From an uncultured Clostridia bacterium (GTDB lineage Bacteria > Bacillota > Clostridia > Oscillospirales > Ruminococcaceae): 64,000 bases of DNA. Position numbers and translations under genes: made by a program. Below, one piece after another: positions 16,829 through 25,530 of this stretch. Location: NCBI GenBank assembly GCA_945923775.1, contig CAMELR010000012.1, forward strand, positions 1 through 64,000, given 5' to 3'. Position 1 is the first letter of the stretch. Each line of letters starts with the position of its first letter. The notes below the pieces were generated by a model, which saw only the letters and a program-made list of their open reading frames with translations, was not told the DNA's origin and made no database searches.

Positions 16829-18730
16829 GTGAAAAGGTCATTGAAGATCGGAACAAAGATCACTGTTATTTCATGTCTGGCTGCCATGATCGCGGCAGTA
16901 CTTATGGCGGCAGTGACTACCGTGGTATTTATGTCGTTCGTGGGAACGCTCCAGGAGGAAGAGACCAAAACCGGCGTAAGCGTGCTCTCCTCCGAGGTCA
17001 GAAGCGACATTGAAGAAATGGGCGACGTTGCCGAGCTTCTCATCGCAAGCTCATGGGGACAGATCAACAATTCTGACTACGACAACACCTGGGCGTCGAA
17101 CAAGCCCTCCGAAGCAAGCTTCGCAGCGTACATAAACGGCGATAAGCCCGTCTGGAGCACCGAAAACTTCCCGCTGAGCGACGATGCAGTTGCCCGGGTA
17201 AAGGCAGGCGGAATGAAGGGCGTAATGGCGGACGGCGACAAGCTGTACTCCGTATACTGCCGCCCCGTGGAGAACGGTGCGCTGGTAGTCGGAACCGACC
17301 TCAGCGACTCCACATACGTTGACGAAGTAAAGGAAAAGACCGGCGCGGAGCTTACCATATTTAACGGCGATACCCGCTACAACACCTCGCTTATGGACAG
17401 CTCGGGAGTCCGCAACATCGGCACCCAGATGGACGGCGGTATCTGGAGCAAGGTTCAGAACGGCAGCACTTACATCGGTAAAGCCACGATAACCGGTCAG
17501 AGCTACTACGTTAACTACACCCCCATGACCGACTTCAACGGCCAGGTTGTCGGCGCGTACTTCGCGGGCTACTCCACTGCAGAAGCTGCCGCAGAGCTTT
17601 TCAGGGCAATCATCATCTCTGCGGGAGTTCTCATCGTGGTATGCGTGGGCGCAGGATTCCTGCTGTTCGCGGTAATGAACAAGCTGGTGCGCAAGCCGGT
17701 TGCAGAGGTCGTGAAGATATGCGGTCAGCTCAGCGCCGGCGAGCTGAATGCGCCTGATTCCGAATTCAGCTTCAACGCCGACGAAATGGGCGACATCGCC
17801 GAAAAGCTCACCGAAGCAAAGCACACCCTGCACACCTACGTTGACGATATCTCCCACGTGCTTTCCAGCATGGGGACCGGCGATTTCTCGTCGCAGCCAT
17901 CTGTAGAATACATCGGCAGCTTTGAGGAGATAAACCGCTCGTTCCGCAGCATAAAGGAGACGCTCAGCGGCATAATCGTCAACATGAATTCCTCCGCGAA
18001 CGACGTAATGGCGGGCGCACAGCAGATGGCTGACGGCTCCCAGCTCCTCGCGGAAGGCACGACCCGCCAGGCTACCGCAGTCGACGAGCTGTCCTCCACC
18101 ATCACGGAGATCTCCGGCAACATCAACAAGACCGCCGAGAACTCCAACAAGGCAAGCGATATCTCCAACGACTGCGCCGAGCAGATGATACGCCAGGGCG
18201 GCGAGATGGAGCGCATGCTCGAAGCAATGAATCAGATCGAAAAGCAGTCCGAAGCGATATCCGAGGTCATAAAGTCCATCGAGGACATCGCATTCCAGAC
18301 GAACATACTCGCGCTGAACGCCGCGATAGAAGCTGCCCGCGCAGGAGAAGCCGGAAAGGGCTTCGCGGTAGTCGCGGACGAGGTACGCAACCTTGCTTCC
18401 AAGTCGGCTGAATCCGCGAACAGCACACGCGAGCTGATTTCCTCCACGATCAACGCGGTACAGAACGGCTCCGGCATTGCAAAGCAGACCGCCGAGACCC
18501 TCCAGCAGGTCACCGGGCTTTCCCAGGAGAGCGCGAAGCTGGTTGCGGAGATATCCTCCGCGGCAGATGAGCAGGCGAAGGCAGTTCAGCAGGTAACTGC
18601 GGGTATCGAGCAGATCTCCCAGGTAATTGCAACGAACTCCGCGACCGCCGAGGAATCCGCCGCCTCCTGCGAGGAGCTTTCCGCTCAGGCAAGACTGCTT
18701 CAGGAGCAGGTCGGCAAGCTCAGGGTTTAA
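16829..18730 (+). CDS. Methyl-accepting chemotaxis protein
   Basis: A transmembrane chemoreceptor of 633 residues from the preferred GTG start at 16829, which has GGAAGG seven bases upstream. An in-frame ATG at 16772 would add 19 residues but lacks a ribosome site. Domains in order are: first membrane helix (about 10-35); a periplasmic dCache/sCache-like sensor with double motifs ending [20 protein letters not shown] near 240; second helix about 265-290; a HAMP linker; and the cytoplasmic signalling coiled coil with the conserved hairpin tip [20 protein letters not shown]. It signals to CheA/CheW. The ligand is unknown. It is monocistronic, with a sigma-28-like promoter before it and a hairpin after it. 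Confidence 0.93.
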   Translation: MKRSLKIGTKITVISCLAAMIAAVLMAAVTTVVFMSFVGTLQEEETKTGVSVLSSEVRSDIEEMGDVAELLIASSWGQINNSDYDNTWASNKPSEASFAAYINGDKPVWSTENFPLSDDAVARVKAGGMKGVMADGDKLYSVYCRPVENGALVVGTDLSDSTYVDEVKEKTGAELTIFNGDTRYNTSLMDSSGVRNIGTQMDGGIWSKVQNGSTYIGKATITGQSYYVNYTPMTDFNGQVVGAYFAGYSTAEAAAELFRAIIISAGVLIVVCVGAGFLLFAVMNKLVRKPVAEVVKICGQLSAGELNAPDSEFSFNADEMGDIAEKLTEAKHTLHTYVDDISHVLSSMGTGDFSSQPSVEYIGSFEEINRSFRSIKETLSGIIVNMNSSANDVMAGAQQMADGSQLLAEGTTRQATAVDELSSTITEISGNINKTAENSNKASDISNDCAEQMIRQGGEMERMLEAMNQIEKQSEAISEVIKSIEDIAFQTNILALNAAIEAARAGEAGKGFAVVADEVRNLASKSAESANSTRELISSTINAVQNGSGIAKQTAETLQQVTGLSQESAKLVAEISSAADEQAKAVQQVTAGIEQISQVIATNSATAEESAASCEELSAQARLLQEQVGKLRV

Positions 18731-18750
18731 GCGCATATCAAATAAACCGA

Positions 18751-18777
18751 AATCCCCCGGATCGACTCCGGGGGATT
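18751..18777 (+). terminator. Hairpin after the chemoreceptor gene
   Basis: AATCCCCCGGA pairs perfectly with TCCGGGGGATT around TCGAC. The following CAGTTTG is a weak U-tract. Confidence 0.7.
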
Positions 18778-18803
18778 CAGTTTGTCGAACAACTTTTAAA
18801 CTC

Positions 18804-18953
18804 TGTGTAGCATATTGGTTTTCGCTTCCTTTTGCTTACAAAAGGAAGCGGGAGTGTGAGGGCAGAGCCCTCACCACTCTGCGCGCTGGCGCGCAGCTAA
18901 ACGTTTCAAAAGCGCTAAAGGGGTGTGGGGGAAAACAAGAGTTTTCCCCCACA
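18804..18953. repeat. Multi-hairpin dispersed repeat, copy R2
   Basis: Same order as R1 at 3460, from GTGTAGCATATTGG through the TTTTGC..GCAAAA-type hairpin, GTGAGGGCAGAGCCCTCAC, CTGCGCGCTGGCGCGCAG, AAAGCGCTAAAGGGGTGTGG and the final TGGGGGAAAA..TTTTCCCCCA. It lacks the two units CCGCACGAAGTGCGG and CCGTGCGGAAGCACGG that R1 has, so units can be gained or lost. It fills the gap between convergent genes. Confidence 0.8.
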
Positions 18954-18991
18954 GTTTCTTATAAATTGCTTTCCTGAATAACTCTTTTAAT

Positions 18992-19025
18992 CCAGCCAAA
19001 GCGGCTCCGAATTCCGAATTAAATT
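18992..19025. repeat. AATTCCGAATT-family repeat, short copy
   Basis: AGCCAAAGCGGCT followed by CCGAATTCCGAATTAAA, abutting the PBP2 stop codon. It matches the right-end part of the fuller copies at 52268 and 59199. Confidence 0.55.
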
Positions 19026-21128
19026 TTAGTGTTGCTCTACGTCCGCTGTTTTGCGCTTCTCGCCGAGGGGGTAAACTGCGTTTCCGTCCTCGTCGTAAAC
19101 GGGGTTGAATTCGCCCGTGATGTAAGCCGAAATGATATTGCAGGCTACGTGACGGCTGTACTCGCTGTTTTCCATGCAAACTCCGAACGCTATCTCAGGG
19201 TTGTCGGCGGGGTAAAATCCCACGATGGTGGAATTGAACTTCGTCATTGCGATGACCTCCGGCGTGCCGGTTTTCGTGCAGACGTTCTCCTTGCCGATAC
19301 CCTTGAAGTCGTAGATGTTGTACCAGCCGCCCTCCATAAGGAAGTTCGCGTTTTCACTTACGCGCTTCATTCCGGCGTGCACCTCGGCGAACACGTCCTC
19401 CATGCCCTCGGAGAAATCCGCCATCACCTCGGGCTTTATCTCCTCAATGAGCTTGGTGTAGTCGTAATTGTAGATAGCCTTCACAATGTGCGGACGGTAC
19501 CTCACGCCCTTGTTCGCGATGGTCATTGCCTGGGTCGCCAGGTGCAGCGGAGTCAGCAGTGTCTCCGACTGACCTATACCCGCCTGGATCGTATCCGACG
19601 CGTTCCACTCGATCCCGAGCTTGTCGAACAGCTCCGGGGAGGTCATTCTGCCTGTGGACATCGGCAGCTCAAAGCCGAGGTCGGTTCCTACGCCGAATTT
19701 ATTTGCCCAGTACGCCAGCCGGTCTATACCCATGCGGCGCGCGGTCTCGTAGAAGAAAATGTTGCAGGAGTGCTTCAGTCCGAACTGCACCGTGATGGAG
19801 CCGTGAACTCCAGTACAGCCCGGGGTGTAGCTCGGCGCGTAGTACATATACCGCCCCGTGCAGTTGATAGTGCTGGAGGCGTCGATAACTCCCTCCGCAA
19901 GACCCGCCGTCGCGGTGATGGTCTTGAACGTGGAGCCGGGACGGTACTCGCCGTTTATCGCGCGGTTCAGCAGCGGGGAGTTCTCTGCGTTCAGAACGGA
20001 CGCGTAGTCCTCGACGAGCTGGTTTATATCATAGCTCGGGAGAGTCGCCATCGCCAGCACCGAGCCGTCCTTGACGCTCAGCACGACCGCGGAGCCTACC
20101 TCGGTATCCTTGCCTCGGAGGTTCGCGTCCATCGCCGTTGTGTAGTACGGGGAGTGCAGGAAGTCCATGTGGTACTGCACTATCCGCTCCACCATGTTCT
20201 GGAAGTTCGAGTCTATCGTCAGCATTACGGACTTCCCCGCCTGCGGCTCCTTGGTTATCTCGTCGGAGATCATCATGCCGTCGGAGTTACGCGTTATCTC
20301 GCGGGTGCCGCGCTCGCCGCGCAGCGTGGATTCCAGCGCAAGTTCGATGCCCGATGTGCCGATGATGTCGTCCAGCTTGTAGCCCGCGCTCTTCAGCTCG
20401 GCGTACTTATCCGCGGATATCGCCCCGACCGTTCCCCTGATATGCGGCGCGGTGGTGCCGTCGAGGTAGACGCGGTTCCAGCCCTCGGATATCTCCATGC
20501 CGGGCATGAGCGCGGAAAGCTCCTTCAGCTCCAGCACCGTGTCGCTGGATATCCCGGAGGCAAGCTCGTAGGGATTGTTGTTGTTGAATCCCTTCAGCTC
20601 CATCTCGTAGCGGACTCCCGCGATGTAGCGGCGCATCGGCTCCTCGTACTGGTCGGATATCTTGTAGTTCTCGTAGAGGGCGTTCATGCAGTTCTCGACC
20701 GTGGCGTAAACGCCCAGCTTCATGCGGGATTTCAGCGAATCCACGGCGTTGTCGCGGTCCTTTTCGAACTGGTAGGGCTGCGTTCTGGTGATGGGCAGCG
20801 TTTCGTTCCACTCGTCGCCGTGCTTCATCAGTATGGTCAGAATGCGGTAGATGACCTCGTTTTCCGTTCCGCTTTCCAGCGAGGCTTTCTGGAGCTTCAC
20901 GCTGCAGTTCAGCTCGTTGGTGTTGAGTATCTTTCCGGTGCTGTCGGCTATCTTTCCGCGCGCCGCCTCGATGTCCTGGGTCGCGGTGTGGGTGCTCTGG
21001 GTCATGGCGAGGTACTTGCTTCCGTCGGCTATCTGTATCTCAAGAAGCCGCAGTCCGCACAGGAACGCCGCGCCTATCACTATTGCCGCAAGCACGGCAG
21101 ACCTCAGCAGGTTCTGAAATTTTGACAT
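19026..21128 (-). CDS. mrdA: Penicillin-binding protein 2 (elongation transpeptidase)
   Basis: A 700-residue class B penicillin-binding protein that cross-links peptidoglycan during cell elongation. An N-terminal membrane anchor (LLRSAVLAAIVIGAAFLCGL) is followed by the non-catalytic dimerisation domain to about 290. The transpeptidase domain has all three active-site motifs: S399-T-F-K402, S454-C-N456 and K619-T-G621. It closes the order mreB-mreC-mreD-pbp2, which with this context supports the MrdA/PBP2 role rather than a sporulation or divisome PBP. The start is 35 bases after mreD stop, with ribosome site TGGAGGAA. SpoVD-like proteins would usually carry PASTA domains, absent here. Confidence 0.92.
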   Translation of the reverse strand: MSKFQNLLRSAVLAAIVIGAAFLCGLRLLEIQIADGSKYLAMTQSTHTATQDIEAARGKIADSTGKILNTNELNCSVKLQKASLESGTENEVIYRILTILMKHGDEWNETLPITRTQPYQFEKDRDNAVDSLKSRMKLGVYATVENCMNALYENYKISDQYEEPMRRYIAGVRYEMELKGFNNNNPYELASGISSDTVLELKELSALMPGMEISEGWNRVYLDGTTAPHIRGTVGAISADKYAELKSAGYKLDDIIGTSGIELALESTLRGERGTREITRNSDGMMISDEITKEPQAGKSVMLTIDSNFQNMVERIVQYHMDFLHSPYYTTAMDANLRGKDTEVGSAVVLSVKDGSVLAMATLPSYDINQLVEDYASVLNAENSPLLNRAINGEYRPGSTFKTITATAGLAEGVIDASSTINCTGRYMYYAPSYTPGCTGVHGSITVQFGLKHSCNIFFYETARRMGIDRLAYWANKFGVGTDLGFELPMSTGRMTSPELFDKLGIEWNASDTIQAGIGQSETLLTPLHLATQAMTIANKGVRYRPHIVKAIYNYDYTKLIEEIKPEVMADFSEGMEDVFAEVHAGMKRVSENANFLMEGGWYNIYDFKGIGKENVCTKTGTPEVIAMTKFNSTIVGFYPADNPEIAFGVCMENSEYSRHVACNIISAYITGEFNPVYDEDGNAVYPLGEKRKTADVEQH

Positions 21129-21162
21129 GTATTCCTCCAGTTATGCGTTGGGACTGGGCAGT

Positions 21163-21783
21163 CTATTCCTCGGCGCCCTTGGTTATTTCTTCCTCCGCTG
21201 CGGCGTTTCCGGCGGCCTCCTCCAGGCGGCGCTCCTCCTTCGGGCGGAGCCTGTTGGATATGAGCCGCACCAGGAAATACACCGGCACCGAGAACGCGAC
21301 AGCCCAGGCGTAGGCGGGCAGCAGCGAATGCAGGAACGATATCCCGGAATATTCGCGCTCCCACACCCAGTGCAGGAACAGGAAGTCCAGCCCGCACATA
21401 ATGACGCACACGGCGGTGTTCATCACAAGGTGGGAGAGCCAGTTCGATTTCAGCCAGAACCTCGACAGCAGCGAGATGAGCGGGCAGGATATCAGCAGCC
21501 ACAACGACGAGAACCCGAGCAGCGTGCCGCTCGCCATATCCAGCATGAGCCCGCAGAAAACGCCGAACACTCCGGCGGCGAGTTCGCCCTCGAACATGGC
21601 AGCGGCGGTGGCAAGCGGGATAATCAGCAGCGGACACCACCCGCGTATAAGCGGAGCGACCTCCCACAGGTAGAACATCAGCAGCACGGCTGAATAGAGG
21701 AACCATCGGAAAAAGCAGCGCAGCCGTGCTTTCCGGGAGCGCGCCCGGAATCCCACCTTGCTTTTTGAGATATATTTTGCCAT
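21163..21783 (-). CDS. mreD: Rod shape-determining protein MreD
   Basis: A 206-residue membrane protein with about five helices (LYSAVLLMFYLWEVAPLI, TAAAMFEGELAAGVFGVFCGLMLDMASGTLLG and others), of the MreD type that links MreC and PBP2 in the elongasome. I place the start at 21783 (MAKYISKSKVGF), preceded by AAGGATAATTCAT; an upstream GTG at 21828 would add 15 residues without a ribosome site. The basic N-terminus before the first helix is longer than usual. Identification rests on topology and position between mreC and mrdA. Confidence 0.88.
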   Translation of the reverse strand: MAKYISKSKVGFRARSRKARLRCFFRWFLYSAVLLMFYLWEVAPLIRGWCPLLIIPLATAAAMFEGELAAGVFGVFCGLMLDMASGTLLGFSSLWLLISCPLISLLSRFWLKSNWLSHLVMNTAVCVIMCGLDFLFLHWVWEREYSGISFLHSLLPAYAWAVAFSVPVYFLVRLISNRLRPKEERRLEEAAGNAAAEEEITKGAEE

Positions 21784-21837
21784 ATGAATTATCCTTAAAT
21801 CCGGAGAAACGGCGCAGGTAAGCTGCACCGTTCTTAA

Positions 21838-22704
21838 TTATTGTGCGATATCGCCGAACGAAAGCCCCTTGCCGTCGAAATCCACGACCGCGTAGACGGA
21901 GGTGATGGCGAAGCAGTCCTCAGCCGGCTCTATCAGGGCGTGCTTGGAAAGCCCGTTGGGGTCGTCGTAGACCTCCTTTACGGTGCCGACGATGATACCC
22001 TCCGGGAACAGTCCGCTCTGACCGGCGGTGACTATCACGTCCCCCGGCTCAACGTCCGCGTCCTTGAGTATCTGGCTCATGAGGCACAGCCCCTGCTCGG
22101 CGGTGGAGGTGGAGTTCTCGATGACTCCGGTCGCCTTGGTGCGCATGGTGTATACCCCGACGTTCACCTGCGGGGAAAGTATCGTGGACACCTTCGCGTA
22201 ATTCGGCGCGATGTCTGTTACCCTGCCGATGAGACCCACGGAGGTTATAACCGGGTCGTTGAGGGATATCCCGGTGCTGCTTCCCTGGTTTATCGTGAAT
22301 CCGCCGTACATGTCGTTGGCGTTGCGGGCGATTATGCCGCACGGCTCAGAGAAAACGAGATCCTTATGCTCCTTGCTGAGCTGAAGCATTTCCCGGAGCT
22401 GCTCGTTTTCCTTCTGGAGCGCCTCGTAGTCCGCGGAGCGCTCGTACATCTGCGTGACAAGCTCGCGTAGCTCGTCGTTCTGCGCCTTATAGGTATCGGC
22501 GTTGACCCACTTGTCGATGAATCCGTTGACGCCGTTCGAAATAGCGTTCGCCGCAGTGACGAACGGGTATGTTACCGTGCTGATGACCTGCTCGGGCAGA
22601 GTCTGGGTGCCCGCGGCGACGGCAACGTAGGTCATAAGTCCCAGCAGCAGCGCCGCGATACAGAGTATGATTTTGAATTTGACGCTGTGGAAGAATTCTC
22701 TCAT
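21838..22704 (-). CDS. mreC: Rod shape-determining protein MreC
   Basis: A 288-residue bitopic protein. The N-terminal membrane helix (FKIILCIAALLLGLMTYVAVAAGT) is followed by a coiled coil at about 70-110 (QNDELRELVTQMYERSADYEALQKENEQLREMLQL) and two beta-barrel domains with ARNANDMYGGFTINQGSSTGI and DVIVTAGQSGLFPEGIIVGTV. It organises the elongation machinery with MreB, MreD and PBP2. The ribosome site before its ATG is weak. It is 46 bases from mreB and 54 from mreD in one operon. Confidence 0.95.
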   Translation of the reverse strand: MREFFHSVKFKIILCIAALLLGLMTYVAVAAGTQTLPEQVISTVTYPFVTAANAISNGVNGFIDKWVNADTYKAQNDELRELVTQMYERSADYEALQKENEQLREMLQLSKEHKDLVFSEPCGIIARNANDMYGGFTINQGSSTGISLNDPVITSVGLIGRVTDIAPNYAKVSTILSPQVNVGVYTMRTKATGVIENSTSTAEQGLCLMSQILKDADVEPGDVIVTAGQSGLFPEGIIVGTVKEVYDDPNGLSKHALIEPAEDCFAITSVYAVVDFDGKGLSFGDIAQ

Positions 22705-22750
22705 AGATGTTGTTCAGTTCATTTCTTCCGGCGCAGCCGGACTCAGTTTA

Positions 22751-23770
22751 TCAGTAGATGTTCTCGTCCTCGCTGAGAACGTCCTCGAGCTTGTCGATGT
22801 TCTCAAGTACCTTGCCGGTGCCGTCCGCAACGCAGTCGAGGGGACGCTCCGCGATCTTGACGGGCATGCCGGTCTCCTCGTGGATAAGCTGGTCGAGGCC
22901 TCTCAGCAGCGCGCCGCCGCCCGCCAGCATGATGCCGGACTCGATGATATCGGCTGCAAGCTCAGGGGGAGTCTTTTCAAGGGTGGTCTTGATGGCGTCG
23001 ATAACGTGGGACAGCGGCTCGGAAATAGCCTCGCGGATCTCCTCGCTGGTAACTGTGATGTTCTCGGGCAGACCGTTGAGCAGGTTGCGGCCCTTGATGT
23101 CCATTACCGGCTCGGTATCGCTGGTCTTGTATGCGGAGCCTATGCCCATCTTGATGTTCTCGGCGGTCCTCTCACCGATGAGCAGGTTGTACTTCTTCTT
23201 GATGTAGTTGATTATCGCGGAGTCGAACTCATCGCCGGCTACCCTTACGGAGCGCGCGGTAACGATGCCGCCCAGGGAGATTATAGCGACCTCGCTGGTG
23301 CCGCCGCCGATATCCACGATCATGCTGCCGACAGGCTCGGCAACCGGGAGACCCGCGCCGATAGCGGCTGCCATAGGCTCCTCGATGATGGAAACGCGCT
23401 TTGCGCCCGCGTTCTGAGCCGCTTCCTTAACGGCGCGGCGCTCTACCTCGGTAACTCCGGACGGAATGCAGATGATGACGCGCGCCTTGCCCCTGCCGCG
23501 CAGAGCCTTCTTGATGAACTGCTCCAGCATGCTGGAGGTCATGTCGAAGTCGGCGATAACGCCGTCCTTGAGCGGGCGTACAGCCACGATGGAGCCGGGG
23601 GTGCGTCCGATGACGTCCTTGGCTTCCTGGCCTACGTAGCGCACGCACTGGAGCTTCTTGTCCACTGCAACCACCGAAGGCTCGCGGATAATGATACCCT
23701 TGCCCCTCATATATACAAGCGTGTTCGCCGTTCCTAAGTCGATACCGATGTCCTTGGTCATTCCAAACAT
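22751..23770 (-). CDS. mreB: Cell shape-determining actin homologue MreB
   Basis: A 339-residue bacterial actin. The phosphate-1 loop [14 protein letters not shown] lies at the N-terminus, phosphate-2 [18 protein letters not shown] at about 160, and the adenosine motif [13 protein letters not shown] near 285. It forms membrane-bound filaments that direct side-wall synthesis. First gene of mreB-mreC-mreD-mrdA; its ribosome site CGGAGGAAGCACA is strong. MreB rather than the spore former's Mbl is favoured by the linked mreCD. Confidence 0.96.
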   Translation of the reverse strand: MFGMTKDIGIDLGTANTLVYMRGKGIIIREPSVVAVDKKLQCVRYVGQEAKDVIGRTPGSIVAVRPLKDGVIADFDMTSSMLEQFIKKALRGRGKARVIICIPSGVTEVERRAVKEAAQNAGAKRVSIIEEPMAAAIGAGLPVAEPVGSMIVDIGGGTSEVAIISLGGIVTARSVRVAGDEFDSAIINYIKKKYNLLIGERTAENIKMGIGSAYKTSDTEPVMDIKGRNLLNGLPENITVTSEEIREAISEPLSHVIDAIKTTLEKTPPELAADIIESGIMLAGGGALLRGLDQLIHEETGMPVKIAERPLDCVADGTGKVLENIDKLEDVLSEDENIY

Positions 23771-23857
23771 TGTGCTTCCTCCGTTATATTCTGTGATATT
23801 TTACAGTATGCGGTCATTTCCTCGCACATACCCCTTATACATAATTGTACGATTATA

Positions 23858-23886
23858 ATTATAGCATTATTGTGCGCTGTACGCAA
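23858..23886 (-). promoter_or_regulatory. Probable promoter of the mre operon
   Basis: On the minus strand TTGCGT (23886-23881), 17 bases, TATAAT (23863-23858), about 90 bases before the mreB start. The -35 box is imperfect. Confidence 0.55.
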
Positions 23887-24000
23887 TGCATTATTAGCAT
23901 AAAAATTCGGCTTTCTCGGACTTTTTTTTGGCTATTTTTCGGTATTTTTCCCAGGCGCTGAATTTATGAAGTCAATGGAATATTATTTTTGAAAAAGCAC

Positions 24001-24029
24001 TTGCAATAACTGATATTTTAAGATATAAT
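24001..24029 (+). promoter_or_regulatory. Promoter of the zapA-like/U32 unit
   Basis: TTGCAA (24001-24006), 17 bases, TATAAT (24024-24029). It lies 70 bases before the ZapA-like ATG in the divergent gap with mreB. Confidence 0.7.
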
Positions 24030-24099
24030 ATTAGTATACAGACCATTCCAGACTTTTTCTGACTTTATAGATCACATCAATGAAAGGAAAACCGCCGAC

Positions 24100-25530
24100 A
24101 TGCTCAACGAAAAAGTGACCGTTACAATATGCGGAAAATCGTATAATCTCCGCACGGACAATGCTTCCTCCCTGATACGCCAGAGTGAGGAGGCCGACCG
24201 CCGCATTACTGAATACTGCCGTGTAATGTCGCTCTCAAAGGACGACGCATGCGTTTTCACCGTGCTGGATCTCCTGGGGGATCTCGACTCCGCGAACGCC
24301 CAGCGGGATTCCTACGCGAAGAAGAACGCCGCGCTGGTCAGCACCGCCGAGAAGGGCGCGAAGGCTCTCGAGGAAAACAAGCTGCTTGCCTCCGAAAACG
24401 AGCTGCTCGCAAAGGACAGCGCCGCCCTCGCGGAGCTCCGCCGTGAGCACACCGAGCTTGAAGGCAAGAACGCCCAGCTCACTGAAACGCTCAGCGAAGC
24501 CAACGAGCGCGCCGCGCAGAACGCCGCCGCAAAGGCGGAGCTTGAAAAGTCCCAGCAGACCGTGAAATCCCTTGAGGAGAAAAACGCGCAGCTCACCGGC
24601 TCGCTGAAGTCCGCCGAGGAGAAGTCCGAAGCGCAGAAGAAGGACATCGCCGAGCTTGAGCGGCAGAACTCCGACCTGAAAAAGCAGGCGGCGAAGCTTG
24701 TGACAGTCACCGACGAGAACAAGAAGCTCACCGAAAGGCTGGACAAGGCGGCGAACACTGAGGAAGCGCTCCGCCGCAGCGAAGAGCGCGTGTCCTACCT
24801 CGAGAAGGAATGCGGAAAGCTCGACGCGGCAAACGCGGAGCTTAACACGCTGAAAAAGTCCCTCGCGGCTGAAAAGGGCAGAAACTCCGACCTGGAGAAG
24901 AAACTCGCCGCCGCCGAAAAGAACGCCGCGGAGCTTTCCGAAGCGAAGCAGTCCCTCGCCGCTGAAAAGGGCAGGAACTCCGATCTTGAGAAGAAACTCG
25001 CCGCCGCCGAAAAGAACGCCGCAGAGCTTTCCGAAGCGAAACAGTCCCTCGCCGCTGAAAAGGGCAGGAACTCCGACCTTGAGAAGAAGCTCGCCGCCGC
25101 TGAAAAAGGCTCCGAGGAACTTTCCGGCGTGAAGAAGGCTCTTGAAGCCGAGCAGGGCAGGACCGCCGACCTCGAGCGCCGCCTGGACGCCTCCCGCAAG
25201 GCGGCAGACGACGCGCAGAACAGCGTGTCCGTGCTTGAGAAGGACATCGCCGCGCTCAAATCCGAAAACGAGGAGCTTTCCGCGCTGCGCGAGAAGGCGG
25301 GCATGTACGAGGAGCTCACCGTGAAATTCTCGCAGATCGAAAGCGAGAACGCGGCTCTCAGGGCGGGCGCAGGCTCCGACGCCTCCGAAGGCGCCGACCC
25401 CGCGCAGATGGAGGAGCTGAAGAAGCAGCTCTCCGACGCGCTCGCCGAGGTCAAGGAGCTGAGAAAGATAAACGCTTCCCTTAACCGGCAGCTTAACGAA
25501 ATGCTTGAGGACGGTCAGCTTACATTATGA
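24100..25530 (+). CDS. ZapA-like domain fused to a long repeat-containing coiled coil
   Basis: A 476-residue protein. Residues 1-95 match ZapA, the FtsZ-ring stabiliser (VTVTICGKSYNLRTDNASSLIRQSEEADRRI, then a helix from about 45). From about 95 to the end it is one long heptad-rich coiled coil, with a perfect-looking 31-residue unit (AEKGRNSDLEKKLAAAEKN...) repeated nearly three times at about 257-345. ZapA proteins are normally about 80-110 residues, so this is a large extension. It may bridge FtsZ filaments or reach another partner; that is inference. Its stop overlaps the U32 start (ATGA), so the two are translationally coupled, a pairing common in Firmicutes. Confidence 0.8.
   Translation: MLNEKVTVTICGKSYNLRTDNASSLIRQSEEADRRITEYCRVMSLSKDDACVFTVLDLLGDLDSANAQRDSYAKKNAALVSTAEKGAKALEENKLLASENELLAKDSAALAELRREHTELEGKNAQLTETLSEANERAAQNAAAKAELEKSQQTVKSLEEKNAQLTGSLKSAEEKSEAQKKDIAELERQNSDLKKQAAKLVTVTDENKKLTERLDKAANTEEALRRSEERVSYLEKECGKLDAANAELNTLKKSLAAEKGRNSDLEKKLAAAEKNAAELSEAKQSLAAEKGRNSDLEKKLAAAEKNAAELSEAKQSLAAEKGRNSDLEKKLAAAEKGSEELSGVKKALEAEQGRTADLERRLDASRKAADDAQNSVSVLEKDIAALKSENEELSALREKAGMYEELTVKFSQIESENAALRAGAGSDASEGADPAQMEELKKQLSDALAEVKELRKINASLNRQLNEMLEDGQLTL
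24868..25140 (+). repeat. 93-bp in-frame tandem repeat
   Basis: Units starting at 24868, 24961 and 25054 (period 93 bases, 31 codons) begin GCTGAAAAGGGCAG. The first two are near-identical in DNA as well as protein and the third decays after about 60 bases. This indicates recent duplication within the coiled coil and a potential length-polymorphic site. Confidence 0.85.

Noticed and set aside
19029-21125. A 698-codon plus-strand frame opposite the PBP2 gene
   Set aside because: Antisense shadow of the transpeptidase gene; all three PBP active-site motifs are on the minus strand.
24868-25140. Regular repeats suggestive of a CRISPR array
   Set aside because: The units are contiguous, in frame and encode a coiled coil; there are no spacers and no cas genes.
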